The notes: generated by a model not told the origin, from the sequence alone. Shown: positions 35,012-46,499, numbered from the stretch's first letter. The stretch: 64,000 nucleotides of DNA from Naumovozyma dairenensis CBS 421 (GCF_000227115.2 NC_016480.1:558001-622000); one strand, 5' to 3'. A program made the numbers and translations.

Positions 35012-37021
35012 CTATTCGACTTTAATCGATGAGTAAATTTTCCTAATGAAAAACATACTACTTAGGAAACCAATAGCACCAGTAACAATACAGAATAATA
35101 ATGAAATGATAGTAGAGTAACCGACGTATAGAACAATCGTCGTAAATCCACCTAGTTTAAACTTGGTGAATAAAATGGAATGAATGAAAACGTAAATAGC
35201 ACAACCAACACCACCAATAATGAAACCTCTCCATTGCCACATCCAATTTTCCAAACATAAGGAATGATAAGTAATTAGGATAGTCACTAGAGAAGTGGTT
35301 AATGTTAATAAGAAGAAGGAGAATAATAAGAATCCAAACATGTAGAAGATCTTATTAAACCATAAGCTGGAGTAAATGAAATAAAGTTCAACTGCAATAG
35401 ATCCGAATGGGAAGATACCTGCAATTAAAGTGGCAGGCCATGTTTTCAAATACCATGGTTGGAAAGGGATTTGTCTTGCAATTTGATTTGTCTTGGTTGG
35501 ATGTTCATCCCAATTACATTTTTTGTGTGCAATCAAAGAACCAGCTAAAGCTAATGGGATAGAGAAAACAAACCATAATAAAATCATAAAGAATAATGTT
35601 ACGGCTGGAATGACACCTGATGAATGCACAAACAGTAAGAAGATGTTCAGTGCTACAATACCACAGAAAATAAGACCAGGGACTAAAATTGGTGTCAAAA
35701 GCATATTAACTTTCCAGTATGGACCACCGAAGAATTTATATACACCCATTGATGTATAAGAACCAACAAACCCAAATAATGCATAAAGAATAAACATCAC
35801 AGTAGCCAATGAACCTCTTGAACTTGGAGACAAGAAACCTAATGCTGCAAAGAAGATACTACAGATAATCATTAAAAATAATTGGACACCAGAACCAACA
35901 AGGACAGAAAGCAGTAAAGATCTGTGTGGAATACGGAAAACATCACCGTGACCTAGTTTCCAGCCTGCTTCTTCTTGGAAATCATCATCTAGATTCAATT
36001 CATTATAACGTGCAAAATCACTTTTCAAAGCCTTTAATAAGGAATGAATGACGACGGACGATAATAACAATACAACAACAGAGAAATTAATTAATGAAAA
36101 CCATTGAATAGCTGGATCATAGATATGCAAATATTTATCCCACCTTGTTGCCCAAATGGTTTCTGATGGAATGAACTTAACAGAGTAAGTGAAATAGACA
36201 TCATTATCTTGATCTTCAGATAACATTAAAGGAGCACCACTGGTTTCACAAGTACCGGGAGTCGAACGTTTGATTGATACAGGATTAACTATAACACCAA
36301 CAACACGGTAATTATTTTCACCACGGTCATGGTATTCAACTTGGATATCAAAATGATTGGCAAAGTAAGGCAATTCAAAATTCTTTAACATTTGAACGTT
36401 CTTGGCATCACGTGTATCTAATTCCAAACCTTCATTGGTAGTTGGTTTCTTAGCAACAGTGTTGGCGTTATCCCCCGTAGTGGTACCTTGGACCACATCA
36501 ACAAAACCTAATTCGAAACCAGTACCATAGAATTCTGTCTTAGTTCTACTATCGTAAACTTGTCTTGCTGCTGGTAAACCATCAATCAACCAATTTTGGA
36601 AGAATCCATTCTTAATCAATTTGTTGATGAATTTAGCATCTTTCCCAGGTATGGTGGTTTTACAAAGTGAGACACAAGTTTTATCCTGTAACATATTGAT
36701 TTGGAATGGTGAGTTATAAATTCTGTCACCGAAGATAATAGATCCTAAGGATTCAGGTTGCTTTTCAATGTGTTCAGGTTGACAAAAATGAAATCTATCA
36801 TAGTAATAATCGTATGAATATAGGAAACGTTCTTTATCGCTTTTCATTGTCTTCCCATCCTCATTTTTATGTTGAAAATACATAGAAGGTGTCAAATGAT
36901 TCACTAGTAGTGGTATTTCATCATCGGGATGGTAAGTGGTAGGTGCAACACCAGGTAAATAGAATGCCCTCGTCAAGGAAAGACAGAACGCAAATAGAAG
37001 CACTAAAGATGGTGCTATCAT
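35012..37021 (-). CDS. EMP70: transmembrane 9 superfamily protein Emp70/Tmn1
   Basis: The start is placed at the ATG at 37021, giving 669 residues (667 in S. cerevisiae) with a signal peptide (MIAPSLVLLFAFCLSLTRAF). A large lumenal domain (about 24-330, starting FYLPGVAPTTY) and nine C-terminal membrane segments follow. The extreme C terminus SIKVE fits the KxD/E COPI-retrieval signal of the family. Family knowledge: TM9SF proteins reside in Golgi/endosomes and affect copper homeostasis, adhesion and membrane protein sorting. EMP70 and TMN2 are duplicates; the neighbouring RAX2 fits the EMP70 locus (YLR083C-YLR084C). The open frame continues 53 codons upstream with two more ATGs (37180, 37150), which would bury the signal peptide. 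Confidence 0.92.
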   Translation of the reverse strand: MIAPSLVLLFAFCLSLTRAFYLPGVAPTTYHPDDEIPLLVNHLTPSMYFQHKNEDGKTMKSDKERFLYSYDYYYDRFHFCQPEHIEKQPESLGSIIFGDRIYNSPFQINMLQDKTCVSLCKTTIPGKDAKFINKLIKNGFFQNWLIDGLPAARQVYDSRTKTEFYGTGFELGFVDVVQGTTTGDNANTVAKKPTTNEGLELDTRDAKNVQMLKNFELPYFANHFDIQVEYHDRGENNYRVVGVIVNPVSIKRSTPGTCETSGAPLMLSEDQDNDVYFTYSVKFIPSETIWATRWDKYLHIYDPAIQWFSLINFSVVVLLLSSVVIHSLLKALKSDFARYNELNLDDDFQEEAGWKLGHGDVFRIPHRSLLLSVLVGSGVQLFLMIICSIFFAALGFLSPSSRGSLATVMFILYALFGFVGSYTSMGVYKFFGGPYWKVNMLLTPILVPGLIFCGIVALNIFLLFVHSSGVIPAVTLFFMILLWFVFSIPLALAGSLIAHKKCNWDEHPTKTNQIARQIPFQPWYLKTWPATLIAGIFPFGSIAVELYFIYSSLWFNKIFYMFGFLLFSFFLLTLTTSLVTILITYHSLCLENWMWQWRGFIIGGVGCAIYVFIHSILFTKFKLGGFTTIVLYVGYSTIISLLFCIVTGAIGFLSSMFFIRKIYSSIKVE

Positions 37022-37443
37022 TGTTTTTCTCAGTTTGAATGGCAAGTAAAGAATGGAAGTGTGATAATCAATGCAATAACTGTAATTGGTTTCTATTTTT
37101 GGGACCACTTCAAAGAGATGAGCTGTTCTTATCGACGTTTTTAAAGACATGTATCTTTCTTCTTGACCTTGGTGTAACATAATATTTTCATTAACCGTAA
37201 TGACATTTTCCGAGGCAAAAAAAATCGATAAATGGCGTTTTTTGATATTATTGCGAAAAACGTCAATCTCAATAACAAGTGATAACTGGATGAAAGATTC
37301 GATAAGTTATAACTTTGTATGAGACCAAACTGTCTTGTTAATTCCAATTAATTCTTATTACTGTTTATTATTTTTTAAATTACTATTATTTAATGTCTAT
37401 ATAATACAACTTGAGTACAATCTAAATACTTTAGATAATCTAA
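37022..37443. other. EMP70 upstream / RAX2 downstream region
   Basis: A 422-base spacer between two minus-strand genes. The first 159 bases upstream of EMP70 are open in frame with it. No other gene is seen. Confidence 0.55.
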
Positions 37444-40400
37444 TCAAAGGAACTTCATCAATTTTTCTGGCGGGACAGTCTCTAGCATCTCATCTTCGTT
37501 AGTACGAGGGTTTAGAGCATCATGACTCCCATCGCCATCTTTAAAAATGTATGCTAGTACGAGTCCAATTATACCGAGTAAAGATACAGTTCCTAATGCC
37601 AATGCTAATCCGATAAGAACAACAAACCCACGGTCTATCTTCTTTCTTCCAACTTGCTTCTGATGGTGCGGTTGTGATGAATGTGTTGCTGACGGCGTCC
37701 CCGAAGAAGTGGATGAAGGTGTTGTGACAGTTGCATTGTTCGGGTTTTGTAGAACGGATTGTGAATTGTATAGTGCTGAATCATCACGGTTCATGAATAT
37801 TTGCCCTGCAATTTGAGAATTCGTAGAAGATATTATGTAATAGGGTCTCCATTCCTTAAAATTGTATATCATCGCTTGGATTGTACCGTATTCTGTATCA
37901 TAAATATTCCCGTTAATAATGAATCCATCGGCAGATCCTGTACCATCTCTTTTTTGAAGAGTTGGGCCAAAACCAATAGGTTCGATGGATCGAATTGTGG
38001 TAGATGAATTGAAATTACTCTGTATCGTACTCCAGGCTCCATTTTCATATGATTCCAACATAATACCATTCCATGTTATTATTTTATCACCAATTGTTGC
38101 AAATGATTGAAGAATATTGGCATCTCCCATCTTGATGGAAGAAACGGCATAGGTTGAAAGATCCATGATTGCCAGGTTTACTGAAGATATATTTTGCGCG
38201 TTGAAAAGACCTGATAACAACAGCTGGGTCCCATTTATTAATTCCATCTGTGCAATGGTACCATTGATTGAGTGGTTAGCAAAAGTCAACCATTCATTCG
38301 AATCATAGTTATACAGACAAAGGCCGGAGCAATTCGATTGTAGGATTGTAAAATTACCACCGACAATCAATGTTGAATTGTGCTCAAAATTAATTAAACC
38401 ATTGATTTTCGAGTTAACATTAAGTGTCTCGTTGGCAATAGTCTCGAAAGTCGTTAAATTTAATATTGAAAGTTCAGAATTTTTATTAAAGTCTGACGAA
38501 GCAACAGCCAGCATTGTCTGATGGCTGGAATATACCATGTAGTTAATGCCTTCAAAAAAACTCCAAGGAGCGCTGTAACCATTTGAAAACAAAAGTTCAG
38601 AATATGAATCTGTTTTGGAAGCGTAGATACTCAATGAATCATTTAAAAATAATCCAGTATATAATGAATTCGTACTTGAAACATTGTTCGTGATATTGGT
38701 AACTGTGAAATTATTACCAATAGCAATTGAACCATTTAAATCAGTGTAGTCTAATAGAGCTATTGCACCGGAGAATACAGTATCTCTATTAAGATTAGAC
38801 CCAGAAGACCATAACGATAGTTGAAGTGCAGACGAATTTGTTATCGTCGAGGAGGAAGAGACATTGTAGATAGCTTGATTATCGATTACTAGTAATTCAG
38901 TATCATGGATAGTTAGATTTACTACATTGGTAATTGATGAGTTTTTATTGAAGTTTGGTATTTCATTAAAGGTCCCATTATAGTTTACTAAATACGTAAT
39001 TTTTGAAGATAAGTTGTATTCACCATAGGCTAATATTCCACCAGAATATGATGAGAAGCCGGCGGTGTTACCTGTAAGACTCGCTTCGTTTGAGCTTTCT
39101 ATATCCATGTTCTCATTTAATTTAACAACCTTTATACCACCATTAGAATTACCTAAAAGCAACGTATTATCATCGTATAAATCAGCATACATAGATGTGT
39201 TTTTGGAGAATTGTTCTAAGGACAGCTGGTTCAATGAGGTGTTAGTAATTTTAACATCAGTTGTTTCCGACGAAGAAGTCGAGAAGTTAGATATTTGATA
39301 TTGTAATAACCCGTTTAGATTCATTATTTCAGTGTTATTCGTACCATTTGATGTCAATCCAGGCACTTCCAAGGAATCAATCAACACATTTAAACGATCT
39401 GCTACAACAGTGGCGACGGTATTCGATGCATATAAACCAGAAACATATTCAATAGTAACTCTTGGAGACGAACTTAAATAGCCTGAATATAGTTCGTCGT
39501 ATTTTAATTCTTTATTGTTTTGATAAATCAATTCGGTGGCTAAAATAGAAGTACCGTCACTATCCCAAACAGTTACATTAACAATTGCTCTTGATGAACA
39601 AGTGTCATCTTGTGTACATCCAGGTGTATATATGTTAATTGAATATTGACCTGGATACTTGATTTGTGGTGAAAAGGAAACATATGGGACTGGATCTTGA
39701 TTTGGAGTATATGTTGTACTGATATATGTTTGACCAGTTAATCCCATTTCCCAATCGTTTGCAGACAATGAGGATGAAGAGGATGATTCAATCGAATTAC
39801 AATTTGGTTCATTCAAAGTGTCATTTGCGAAGACAGCATAGGCATTTTGGTATAATTGAAAGCTTGATAATGCGACGTTGTTTCCATATGAATCTAAAGC
39901 CACAAATTGTACCGATGATACACTGATCTGATTGATGAAAGCAAATTCTTGAAACTCTTGAGTCCATTTAATATCAGTAGTGTTATCGGCTAATAAATGA
40001 ATTGTATCGGAAGGAGAAGTGGTATTGGCATATGCCTGCGAAAGTATTGCCTTGCTGTATAAGGGACAAAAAGCATCACAATGTTTTAGTTCATGGCTTA
40101 TTGGATCAATATAAGTCAAGTTCATAATACCTTGTGCCTCATTGGTAAGGATCCTGAATAATGAAACTTGATTGTCTTCATTTGGTGAGTTATAGATTCT
40201 AATTTTAGTTGGGGCTACCTCAAATGGCAACTTGCAAGTTAAAGAACCGGTTGTACCCGATTGAATCCAAGATTCTTCAGTGGTATCAGGACAAACAAAA
40301 GTATCAGAATCAAATGTGCTTTCACCTGTATCCCAAGTTGAGGCACTTAAAGGAACTAATTGTCCAATATCAACGGTCGTGCTGTTAAATATGTTATTTT

Positions 40401-41103
40401 GAGAAGAGGTGGTGTTCTGAATCAAAAAATCTGGTTCATCTAATGTATAGAATTCACCTGCGAACAAAATATTATCGTCATTCAATTTTACTATGGAGTT
40501 TATAATGGAATTTTCACCGAATCCTCCAAAATTCAAAAATTCCGTTGAAGAGCTTGTAGAGTCCCACATAATAAGACTATGGATATTTGAGGTGCCATTG
40601 AGAACAGTGAAATTACCACCAAAATATACTAACGAATCATCAATTAAAATTGTCTTGACTTCTTCTATGGAAGTGTTGAAAATTGGTTCGATTGATAACG
40701 TGGTCAAATTATAAAGGAGTTGATTGGTTAATGAGTACCCTGACAAAGATCCTGTACCTGATAGTATAAATGAGTCAGAGCCGAAAGGAGTAATCTTTGC
40801 TATATAAGTGTCGTTCGAAGGTTCTTCTAATTGAATAAGGGTATTGTTAGAGTAATATATTAAACCATTGGAATTGGAACCAGGTATTATTCCTGTTGTG
40901 AAGTTTTGTTGGCCCTTATATCGATAGAAGGATAATCCATCTATATCACCTAGTAGTTGAAAAGTGTCGTCGTTGCTGGCAGTCAAGTTTAATGTAGGAA
41001 TGTTAACATTTGTGACATTTAAAATATTCTTGATATTCGATAATTGTGATGCCTGCAGTATGTGTATCAGAAGTAAAAAATTAAATACCCAACTAAACAG
41101 CAT
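37444..41103 (-). CDS. RAX2: bud-site selection membrane protein Rax2
   Basis: The 1219-residue protein matches the length of S. cerevisiae Rax2 (1220). It has an N-terminal signal peptide (about 1-19), a long extracellular domain rich in Asn/Ser/Thr with many N-glycosylation sequons and kelch/beta-propeller-like repeats, a Ser/Thr/Gln-rich stalk (about 1120-1150), one membrane segment (about 1160-1188) and a short cytosolic tail. Family knowledge: Rax2 pairs with Rax1 at bud necks and cell poles as a persistent mark for bipolar budding. It lies directly upstream of EMP70 in the same orientation, as in S. cerevisiae chromosome XII. Confidence 0.93.
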   Translation of the reverse strand: MLFSWVFNFLLLIHILQASQLSNIKNILNVTNVNIPTLNLTASNDDTFQLLGDIDGLSFYRYKGQQNFTTGIIPGSNSNGLIYYSNNTLIQLEEPSNDTYIAKITPFGSDSFILSGTGSLSGYSLTNQLLYNLTTLSIEPIFNTSIEEVKTILIDDSLVYFGGNFTVLNGTSNIHSLIMWDSTSSSTEFLNFGGFGENSIINSIVKLNDDNILFAGEFYTLDEPDFLIQNTTSSQNNIFNSTTVDIGQLVPLSASTWDTGESTFDSDTFVCPDTTEESWIQSGTTGSLTCKLPFEVAPTKIRIYNSPNEDNQVSLFRILTNEAQGIMNLTYIDPISHELKHCDAFCPLYSKAILSQAYANTTSPSDTIHLLADNTTDIKWTQEFQEFAFINQISVSSVQFVALDSYGNNVALSSFQLYQNAYAVFANDTLNEPNCNSIESSSSSSLSANDWEMGLTGQTYISTTYTPNQDPVPYVSFSPQIKYPGQYSINIYTPGCTQDDTCSSRAIVNVTVWDSDGTSILATELIYQNNKELKYDELYSGYLSSSPRVTIEYVSGLYASNTVATVVADRLNVLIDSLEVPGLTSNGTNNTEIMNLNGLLQYQISNFSTSSSETTDVKITNTSLNQLSLEQFSKNTSMYADLYDDNTLLLGNSNGGIKVVKLNENMDIESSNEASLTGNTAGFSSYSGGILAYGEYNLSSKITYLVNYNGTFNEIPNFNKNSSITNVVNLTIHDTELLVIDNQAIYNVSSSSTITNSSALQLSLWSSGSNLNRDTVFSGAIALLDYTDLNGSIAIGNNFTVTNITNNVSSTNSLYTGLFLNDSLSIYASKTDSYSELLFSNGYSAPWSFFEGINYMVYSSHQTMLAVASSDFNKNSELSILNLTTFETIANETLNVNSKINGLINFEHNSTLIVGGNFTILQSNCSGLCLYNYDSNEWLTFANHSINGTIAQMELINGTQLLLSGLFNAQNISSVNLAIMDLSTYAVSSIKMGDANILQSFATIGDKIITWNGIMLESYENGAWSTIQSNFNSSTTIRSIEPIGFGPTLQKRDGTGSADGFIINGNIYDTEYGTIQAMIYNFKEWRPYYIISSTNSQIAGQIFMNRDDSALYNSQSVLQNPNNATVTTPSSTSSGTPSATHSSQPHHQKQVGRKKIDRGFVVLIGLALALGTVSLLGIIGLVLAYIFKDGDGSHDALNPRTNEDEMLETVPPEKLMKFL

Positions 41104-41600
41104 TTGTGCGTGGTATTTAACTCGGTCCTAGTCCCTTAATACTCGAAAATATCAAGTTGATGAGAAAAGCGTAATGGGATGATGCTCTCTTAATATATTC
41201 TTCAACGCCTGTTAAATGCCTGTTAAAAGAGTTTTGTGTTCGAGGAATATATAAAAAATGTTAACTGCGATTCCTCTGGTAGGGTTCAGTGTTCTTCTTC
41301 CTTTAGTAACCAGGCACTATCACTAATTGCTCTCAGAATTGACTGGCCTGTTTGTTGTCTTCATGCTGAAAAGTTTTAAATTTCCATTTTCGTGTTTAAT
41401 GTACACCATTTGATTTTTTGACGCGCATACCTTTTTTGGCTGTATATATTTGCATTGGATCATCTCTTTTTTAAGAATTACAAGTTTATATATATATATA
41501 TATATAGTCTAATATATTCTGTATACCATAAAACGTGGCTAGTATTTGACTTTAGATATCATATAAAGCTTTTTACGTTATATTATATACTGTCCTGTAA
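41104..41600. other. RAX2 upstream / SNU71 downstream region
   Basis: A 497-base spacer between minus-strand genes. It contains a run of AT dinucleotides near 41486-41507. No gene is seen. Confidence 0.5.
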
Positions 41601-43472
41601 TTAACTGCTTAATTCTTTTCTGCTCCATATCACGTCAACCATGGCAACACTATCTTCATCGAAGGTTTCCTTTAAATCTTCTACTAACATAGCTTTGCTT
41701 TTATGTTCCTTTATATTTTCGAATATGTACTCAACCAAATCATCCTCGTAAACGCCAAGATATTCCTTAACCAATTCGTCAACGGCACGAGATTCTTTCA
41801 ACTTGGCTAATCTTTCATCAAGTTCGTCGTCAGTAAAAGTCAACACTTGTTCTGCTGGAACACCTTCTTCGAGACGGTTAGATTCGAGAGATTGTTGGGC
41901 TTCTTTCTCTACTTCATGAGCAGACTCATCCTCACTGGAAGCCTCAACATGCTTATCAATAGCTTTCTTAAAGGAAAATTTAATATTGACTTCATCGACA
42001 GTTTCTTCCGGTTTACCTTCTTGTTCACCAGATATGGATCCAGTTGCGGCGCTTGGCTGGGAAGAAGATATATCATGTTTGACACGAATAGACTTACTGA
42101 CAGAGACTGGAACTGGGACTTCAGTACCATATTTCTCTCTGTTTATACTATCATCATACTCTTCTTTTTCCTTAAAAGACCGACGATGGTCGTAGTAAGA
42201 ATCTTCCGAATTATGGATTAAAGTTTTCAGGTTTATAGATTTCTGTTGTAATAACTCCTCTTCATAACTCTTGGAGGAGTCAATTTTACTTTTCAAAATT
42301 TCTAATCTAGGTCCAATTATAGAATTCAAATCATTCAGTAGTTTTCTATATCTATCATCAGCTTCTTCCTTCAGTGATTGCAAACGTTGATTTTCTAGTG
42401 TTAAATCCAAAGTTTTGTCACCTTCATTTGTGTTCAGGTCCACATCATCTTCAGCTTCGTCTTCTTCGTTCATAGATTGATTTTCCAAACTTGTGGGGTT
42501 CTTATCTTTAGTTCTTTTAATTTGAGCAAAAGTTTTTAACATCTGTTGCTTCCTTCTTCTAGATTCTTCAAGCGATTCTTTAACCCTTTTTTCATTTTCA
42601 TTCCTTACAACTTTGGTTCTGAACTCAATAATATCTTTACACAATTGGTCTAAGGAACTTCTAGGTAAATCACCCAGTGTATTCATATCGATTTTATATT
42701 GTAGCGCTGATTCACTATCATAATTTTCTAAGTCATTTTCATTCAGGATTTTCTTGTCTGATATCGATTTTTCCTTTAACCATGATAGCAACTCTTTGAA
42801 TTTATCACAAAGCTTCAGCAGCTCTGCATCTGATTCTAATTTCACTGCATGATCTTTGATAAATTTGCTAGTATTTGAATCATAGTGTAACTGGACATCC
42901 AGCCTCTCCTCTGTATCATCTTGCGATGCTTTCAATAAACCTTTCCAGCATTGTATAACTTTAACAAAATTATCTTCTTGTTCTTTATTAAATCTTATGA
43001 AAAGATCTTGCGCATCTAAACCAGGAAATAAAACATTACTCCAACATTCTAATACGAATTCTTTACCTCCTGCCAATAAAACCAGGTCTTTCAAGAATCG
43101 TTCGATATTTTTAGGCAACAATGTTGATGGGATACCTTTTAAAGATATGGTGAATAATTGTTGTTTCAAAGATATTGGTAAAAATTGTTTCAATGGTTGA
43201 TATAACGAAGGAGTGGAGTTATTATCTGAAAGTTGACCAGTTTCTTTACCTCCTATGACATTGGAGGTAATTCCATTCGTGTTATGATTTGATCTATCAT
43301 TTTTAGTTGAAGTTGTCAGCAGAATACCATTTTTAATTGAATTTAGATTATTTTGAAAACTTGCTAGATCATTTTTCAAAATTGGTATGAAACCTTTCTT
43401 TGAAGCTTCACTTTTCCAATCCTTTTGAGAAATTAAATACAGTTGAGGTGACACGTATATTATCTCACTCAT
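41601..43472 (-). CDS. SNU71: U1 snRNP component Snu71
   Basis: The 623-residue protein is recognised by its conserved N terminus (the IIYVSPQLYL...DWKSEASKKGFIPILKNDL region), the DLPRSSLDQLCKDIIEFRTKVV segment, a Glu/Lys/Arg-rich coiled-coil middle (about 295-440) and a C-terminal PWI-like module (about 540-623: VDELVKEYLGVYEDDLVEYI, WSRKEL). Family knowledge: Snu71 is the yeast RBM25-like U1 snRNP subunit; with Prp40 and Luc7 it helps 5' splice-site recognition. The length is almost identical to S. cerevisiae (620). The neighbours differ from S. cerevisiae chromosome VII, so the assignment rests on sequence. Confidence 0.93.
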   Translation of the reverse strand: MSEIIYVSPQLYLISQKDWKSEASKKGFIPILKNDLASFQNNLNSIKNGILLTTSTKNDRSNHNTNGITSNVIGGKETGQLSDNNSTPSLYQPLKQFLPISLKQQLFTISLKGIPSTLLPKNIERFLKDLVLLAGGKEFVLECWSNVLFPGLDAQDLFIRFNKEQEDNFVKVIQCWKGLLKASQDDTEERLDVQLHYDSNTSKFIKDHAVKLESDAELLKLCDKFKELLSWLKEKSISDKKILNENDLENYDSESALQYKIDMNTLGDLPRSSLDQLCKDIIEFRTKVVRNENEKRVKESLEESRRRKQQMLKTFAQIKRTKDKNPTSLENQSMNEEDEAEDDVDLNTNEGDKTLDLTLENQRLQSLKEEADDRYRKLLNDLNSIIGPRLEILKSKIDSSKSYEEELLQQKSINLKTLIHNSEDSYYDHRRSFKEKEEYDDSINREKYGTEVPVPVSVSKSIRVKHDISSSQPSAATGSISGEQEGKPEETVDEVNIKFSFKKAIDKHVEASSEDESAHEVEKEAQQSLESNRLEEGVPAEQVLTFTDDELDERLAKLKESRAVDELVKEYLGVYEDDLVEYIFENIKEHKSKAMLVEDLKETFDEDSVAMVDVIWSRKELSS

Positions 43473-43801
43473 ATCGTTGGGATTATTATTATTTAGTGGC
43501 CTAGTATGTTCTTTTTCCTACTGTACTTGACTTCGTTCTTTTTTTATGTTATGTTAATAAATGATGTTTCTTAGTACTATTAAATTTCTATTCCATATTA
43601 AAAATCTGCACTATGGACATCAGACAAGAAGACATTGAATCACCAAGTATTGTCCCCTGTGAGAACATGTTAATTGAAAACGTCTGAAGAACCAATATGT
43701 ATTAATTGTAAATATGCAAATAATAATAAAAAGAAAATTACACGCTGATGTGTTTGTCTATATATAGTTTATCTAAAGTCCAGAACTTCTAGACAGGGTT
43801 T
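43473..43801. other. SNU71 upstream / DSS4 downstream region
   Basis: A 329-base A/T-rich spacer with no recognised motif or gene. Confidence 0.5.
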
Positions 43802-44242
43802 TTACACTAATTGTAGACTACTTAAACTTAAAAGGTACACAACTTTTTCTTCACCTTTATCATTCTTAACTTGACAAACGATACCAATTGGACCCTTATC
43901 ACATTCAGCACAAATCAAGTATCTAGTACATTTTTCAATGGTCCATGTGTTTCCATTATGTTCGAAAGTGACAACTTCATCTAAATTTTCATCAGTAATT
44001 TCGATTCTAGGATCATCATCATTTTCAGGTCTGATGTTTCTTGAGACACCAATATTATCGAAGTCCCAAACATCTTCTACAATTAAAAAATCATGCTTTT
44101 CTTGTGATTGAGCACTTTTCTCTCTACGTTCTAATAATTGGAATTTTTCGAAAACAGTATTAGGTAAGGAAATGGTTCTAGTTTTAGAAGCTGTAGCAAT
44201 AGTACCTCTACAATCTTCAAATGAACAGATAGCTTTAACCAT
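43802..44242 (-). CDS. DSS4: Mss4-like Rab GTPase release factor Dss4
   Basis: The 146-residue protein is a Mss4/Dss4 fold. The zinc-binding pairs are Cys6-x4-Cys11 near the N terminus and the CAEC pair in YLICAECDKGPIG. The conserved VWDFDNIGVSR loop, which contacts the GTPase, is present. Family knowledge: Dss4 stabilises nucleotide-free Sec4 and promotes GDP release in post-Golgi exocytosis. The size matches S. cerevisiae (143). AGC1, also near DSS4 on S. cerevisiae chromosome XVI, lies two genes away here. Confidence 0.93.
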   Translation of the reverse strand: MVKAICSFEDCRGTIATASKTRTISLPNTVFEKFQLLERREKSAQSQEKHDFLIVEDVWDFDNIGVSRNIRPENDDDPRIEITDENLDEVVTFEHNGNTWTIEKCTRYLICAECDKGPIGIVCQVKNDKGEEKVVYLLSLSSLQLV

Positions 44243-44540
44243 GATTTAAACAGTGCTTAGGGTTTTGACGAGGGGATATGTTAATCAGAAGGTGATCCTT
44301 GACGTCAAAACTTTTTTGATGATGTTTGATGCTTAAAATTGTTTTTTTATCATTTTGATACCATCGCGTATTAGCAGTTTTTCACGATGTTTTGCATTAG
44401 GATTTTATATCAAAAACAATAACATTTTTGGGATATTCTTTTTAGTATTCCTTTATATATTTGTCTATAAGCTAGGTATATACATACCCACATCTGTAAT
44501 GATTTTACAATATATATAGTCTATATATAGCATTAGAGAT

Positions 44541-46256
44541 TCACTGGTGTTCTTCCAATTTTCTTCTCTTTGAAGCTTGAATCATTTCTTGTTTCCTCTT
44601 TTTCTTAAGAATATCGATTTTTGGGACCGTACTAATTTGTTTTCTTTCTGTATGACTTTTACCTCTCTTAATGGCTTCCTTTTCCTTTTTGGTAATCTTA
44701 GATATGTTATTCATCCATTCAGCAACTTCGCATCCACTTTGTTTCATGACATTTATGATAGGTTTAATTGCTAATGAATCTTGCTTGGTGTATAACGTGA
44801 TGGCTTTACCGGAACGACCACCTCTCCCTGTTCTACCGATTCTATGGACATAAGCTTGTGCGGTTCTTGGCACATCATAGTTAATGACTAAGTTAACACC
44901 TTTGAAATCAATACCTCTAGCAAGGACATCTGTACAAATTAAACACCAAAGGTCACCACTCTTAAATCTTTCAATGATTTTTTCTCTTTGTAACGCAGTC
45001 CTTTCTGCATGAATGACATCAACATTCATTCTATCATACATTAATTCATGATACAATGCCTTAGCTCTTGTAATTGACTCTAAGAAAATAATAATTGGTG
45101 GTTTGAATTCACCTTCTTGAACTAATTGTCTAATTGCAATCAGTTTCCCTTCTTCATTACCACAAAATACTAATTTTTGTTCAATATTCATATTTGCAGC
45201 TTCCTTATGACCAATAATGACTCTAATGGGATCTAACATTATTGAATTGGCAATTTCCTCGACATTCGATGGTATGGTAGCTGAAAACATTGCCTTACGA
45301 AGACTATTATCTGTACATGAACTCAAGATATCATCAGTTTGTTCTACAAAAGTCTTATCGAATAATTTATCTGCTTCATCAAATATTAAATGCTTTACTT
45401 TAGATAGATCTAATGCTTCATTCTTGACTACATCAATTAATCTTAATGGTGTGGAAATGATAATATCATATTTCTTTTCGTTTATAACTTTATTTTTCAA
45501 TTTTGCACTTAATGATTTTGATAATAATGCAATTTGTAATGGGCGTTTTTTATCAAGGAAAATTTTATTTGATAATTTAATACATTCAATAAATATTTGA
45601 TTTGCCAATTCCTTTGTTGGAGAAATGATTAACCCTTTTAAACCTAACGTTTCTTTATCATTGATGATTTGTTGTAATAATGGTATTAAGAATGCTAAAG
45701 TTTTACCAGAACCAGTTGGTGCACACGCAACTATATCACGAGAATTCAAAGCTAATGGGATACTTTCACATTGAATTGGCGTTGGTTCAGTGAAATGATT
45801 CTCAATTAAGTTGGTCAATAATCTTTTATCGAATGAAAACCTTGTTATAAGATCTTCAAATGATCCAATTGGTAACGGTATATCTTGACCTGTAACGTTC
45901 CCCTTATATGATTTACGTAATTCTAATGCATCTTTCGCATTTGTAATTTTCGGTTGTACATCGAATGTTTCCGTTTCATCTTCTTCGTTTCCATCTACTG
46001 CTGGTTCAGATTTCGATAAAGTTTCCTGATCACTGTCTCCTAGTTTAGAATCAGTAACTTTATGGAATATTTTTTTATTTCTGAAGAAATCCAATTCTCT
46101 ATCCATTTGTATATTTGCTAGTTTATCATTTTTCCCAGGAGTTTTCAAATTTGTATGATTCGATTTACTTAAACTATAATCAACAGAACTTTGCTTTTTA
46201 CTATTATCCTTCTTCTTGACAGAAGCACCTCTTGTTAGCACTCTAAAGATATCCAT
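44541..46256 (-). CDS. ROK1: DEAD-box RNA helicase Rok1 (ribosome biogenesis)
   Basis: The 571-residue protein starts with the Rok1 signature [15 protein letters not shown]. It contains the helicase motifs APTGSGKT (near 180), DEAD (near 293), SAT, and [10 protein letters not shown], and has a Lys/Arg-rich C-terminal tail. Family knowledge: Rok1 is an essential nucleolar ATPase needed for 18S rRNA processing; it releases snR30 from pre-ribosomes and works with Rrp5. The length is close to the 564 residues of S. cerevisiae. The promoter carries PAC and RRPE motifs, typical of the ribosome-biogenesis regulon. Confidence 0.96.
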   Translation of the reverse strand: MDIFRVLTRGASVKKKDNSKKQSSVDYSLSKSNHTNLKTPGKNDKLANIQMDRELDFFRNKKIFHKVTDSKLGDSDQETLSKSEPAVDGNEEDETETFDVQPKITNAKDALELRKSYKGNVTGQDIPLPIGSFEDLITRFSFDKRLLTNLIENHFTEPTPIQCESIPLALNSRDIVACAPTGSGKTLAFLIPLLQQIINDKETLGLKGLIISPTKELANQIFIECIKLSNKIFLDKKRPLQIALLSKSLSAKLKNKVINEKKYDIIISTPLRLIDVVKNEALDLSKVKHLIFDEADKLFDKTFVEQTDDILSSCTDNSLRKAMFSATIPSNVEEIANSIMLDPIRVIIGHKEAANMNIEQKLVFCGNEEGKLIAIRQLVQEGEFKPPIIIFLESITRAKALYHELMYDRMNVDVIHAERTALQREKIIERFKSGDLWCLICTDVLARGIDFKGVNLVINYDVPRTAQAYVHRIGRTGRGGRSGKAITLYTKQDSLAIKPIINVMKQSGCEVAEWMNNISKITKKEKEAIKRGKSHTERKQISTVPKIDILKKKRKQEMIQASKRRKLEEHQ

Positions 46257-46391
46257 ATTTACTTGTTATTATAATTTTTTTTTCTGACAATTCGAGTGCG
46301 TGTGCCCTTCTATCGATGGACGTTATTTATTATTGTTATTATTCCTTTTAGTCCTATATACTTCCAGTATAGAATTTTTTTACACAATAAG

Positions 46392-46416
46392 CTCATCGCA
46401 AATTTTCAAATTTTCA
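46392..46416 (-). promoter_or_regulatory. PAC plus RRPE elements of ROK1
   Basis: CTCATCGC at 46392-46399 is the exact PAC motif (GCGATGAG on the minus strand). It is followed directly by two overlapping AAATTTTC-type words that fit the RRPE motif (TGAAAATTT on the minus strand). They lie 136-160 bases upstream of the ROK1 start. PAC (Dot6/Tod6) and RRPE (Stb3) mark ribosome-biogenesis genes. Confidence 0.75.
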
Positions 46417-46499
46417 AACTTTCTTATTCTACATATAGCAATTATATTATATTAACTTGAAAAAGCTGAAAGATTTGAAATTTGAAAAAAGTTTCTCTA

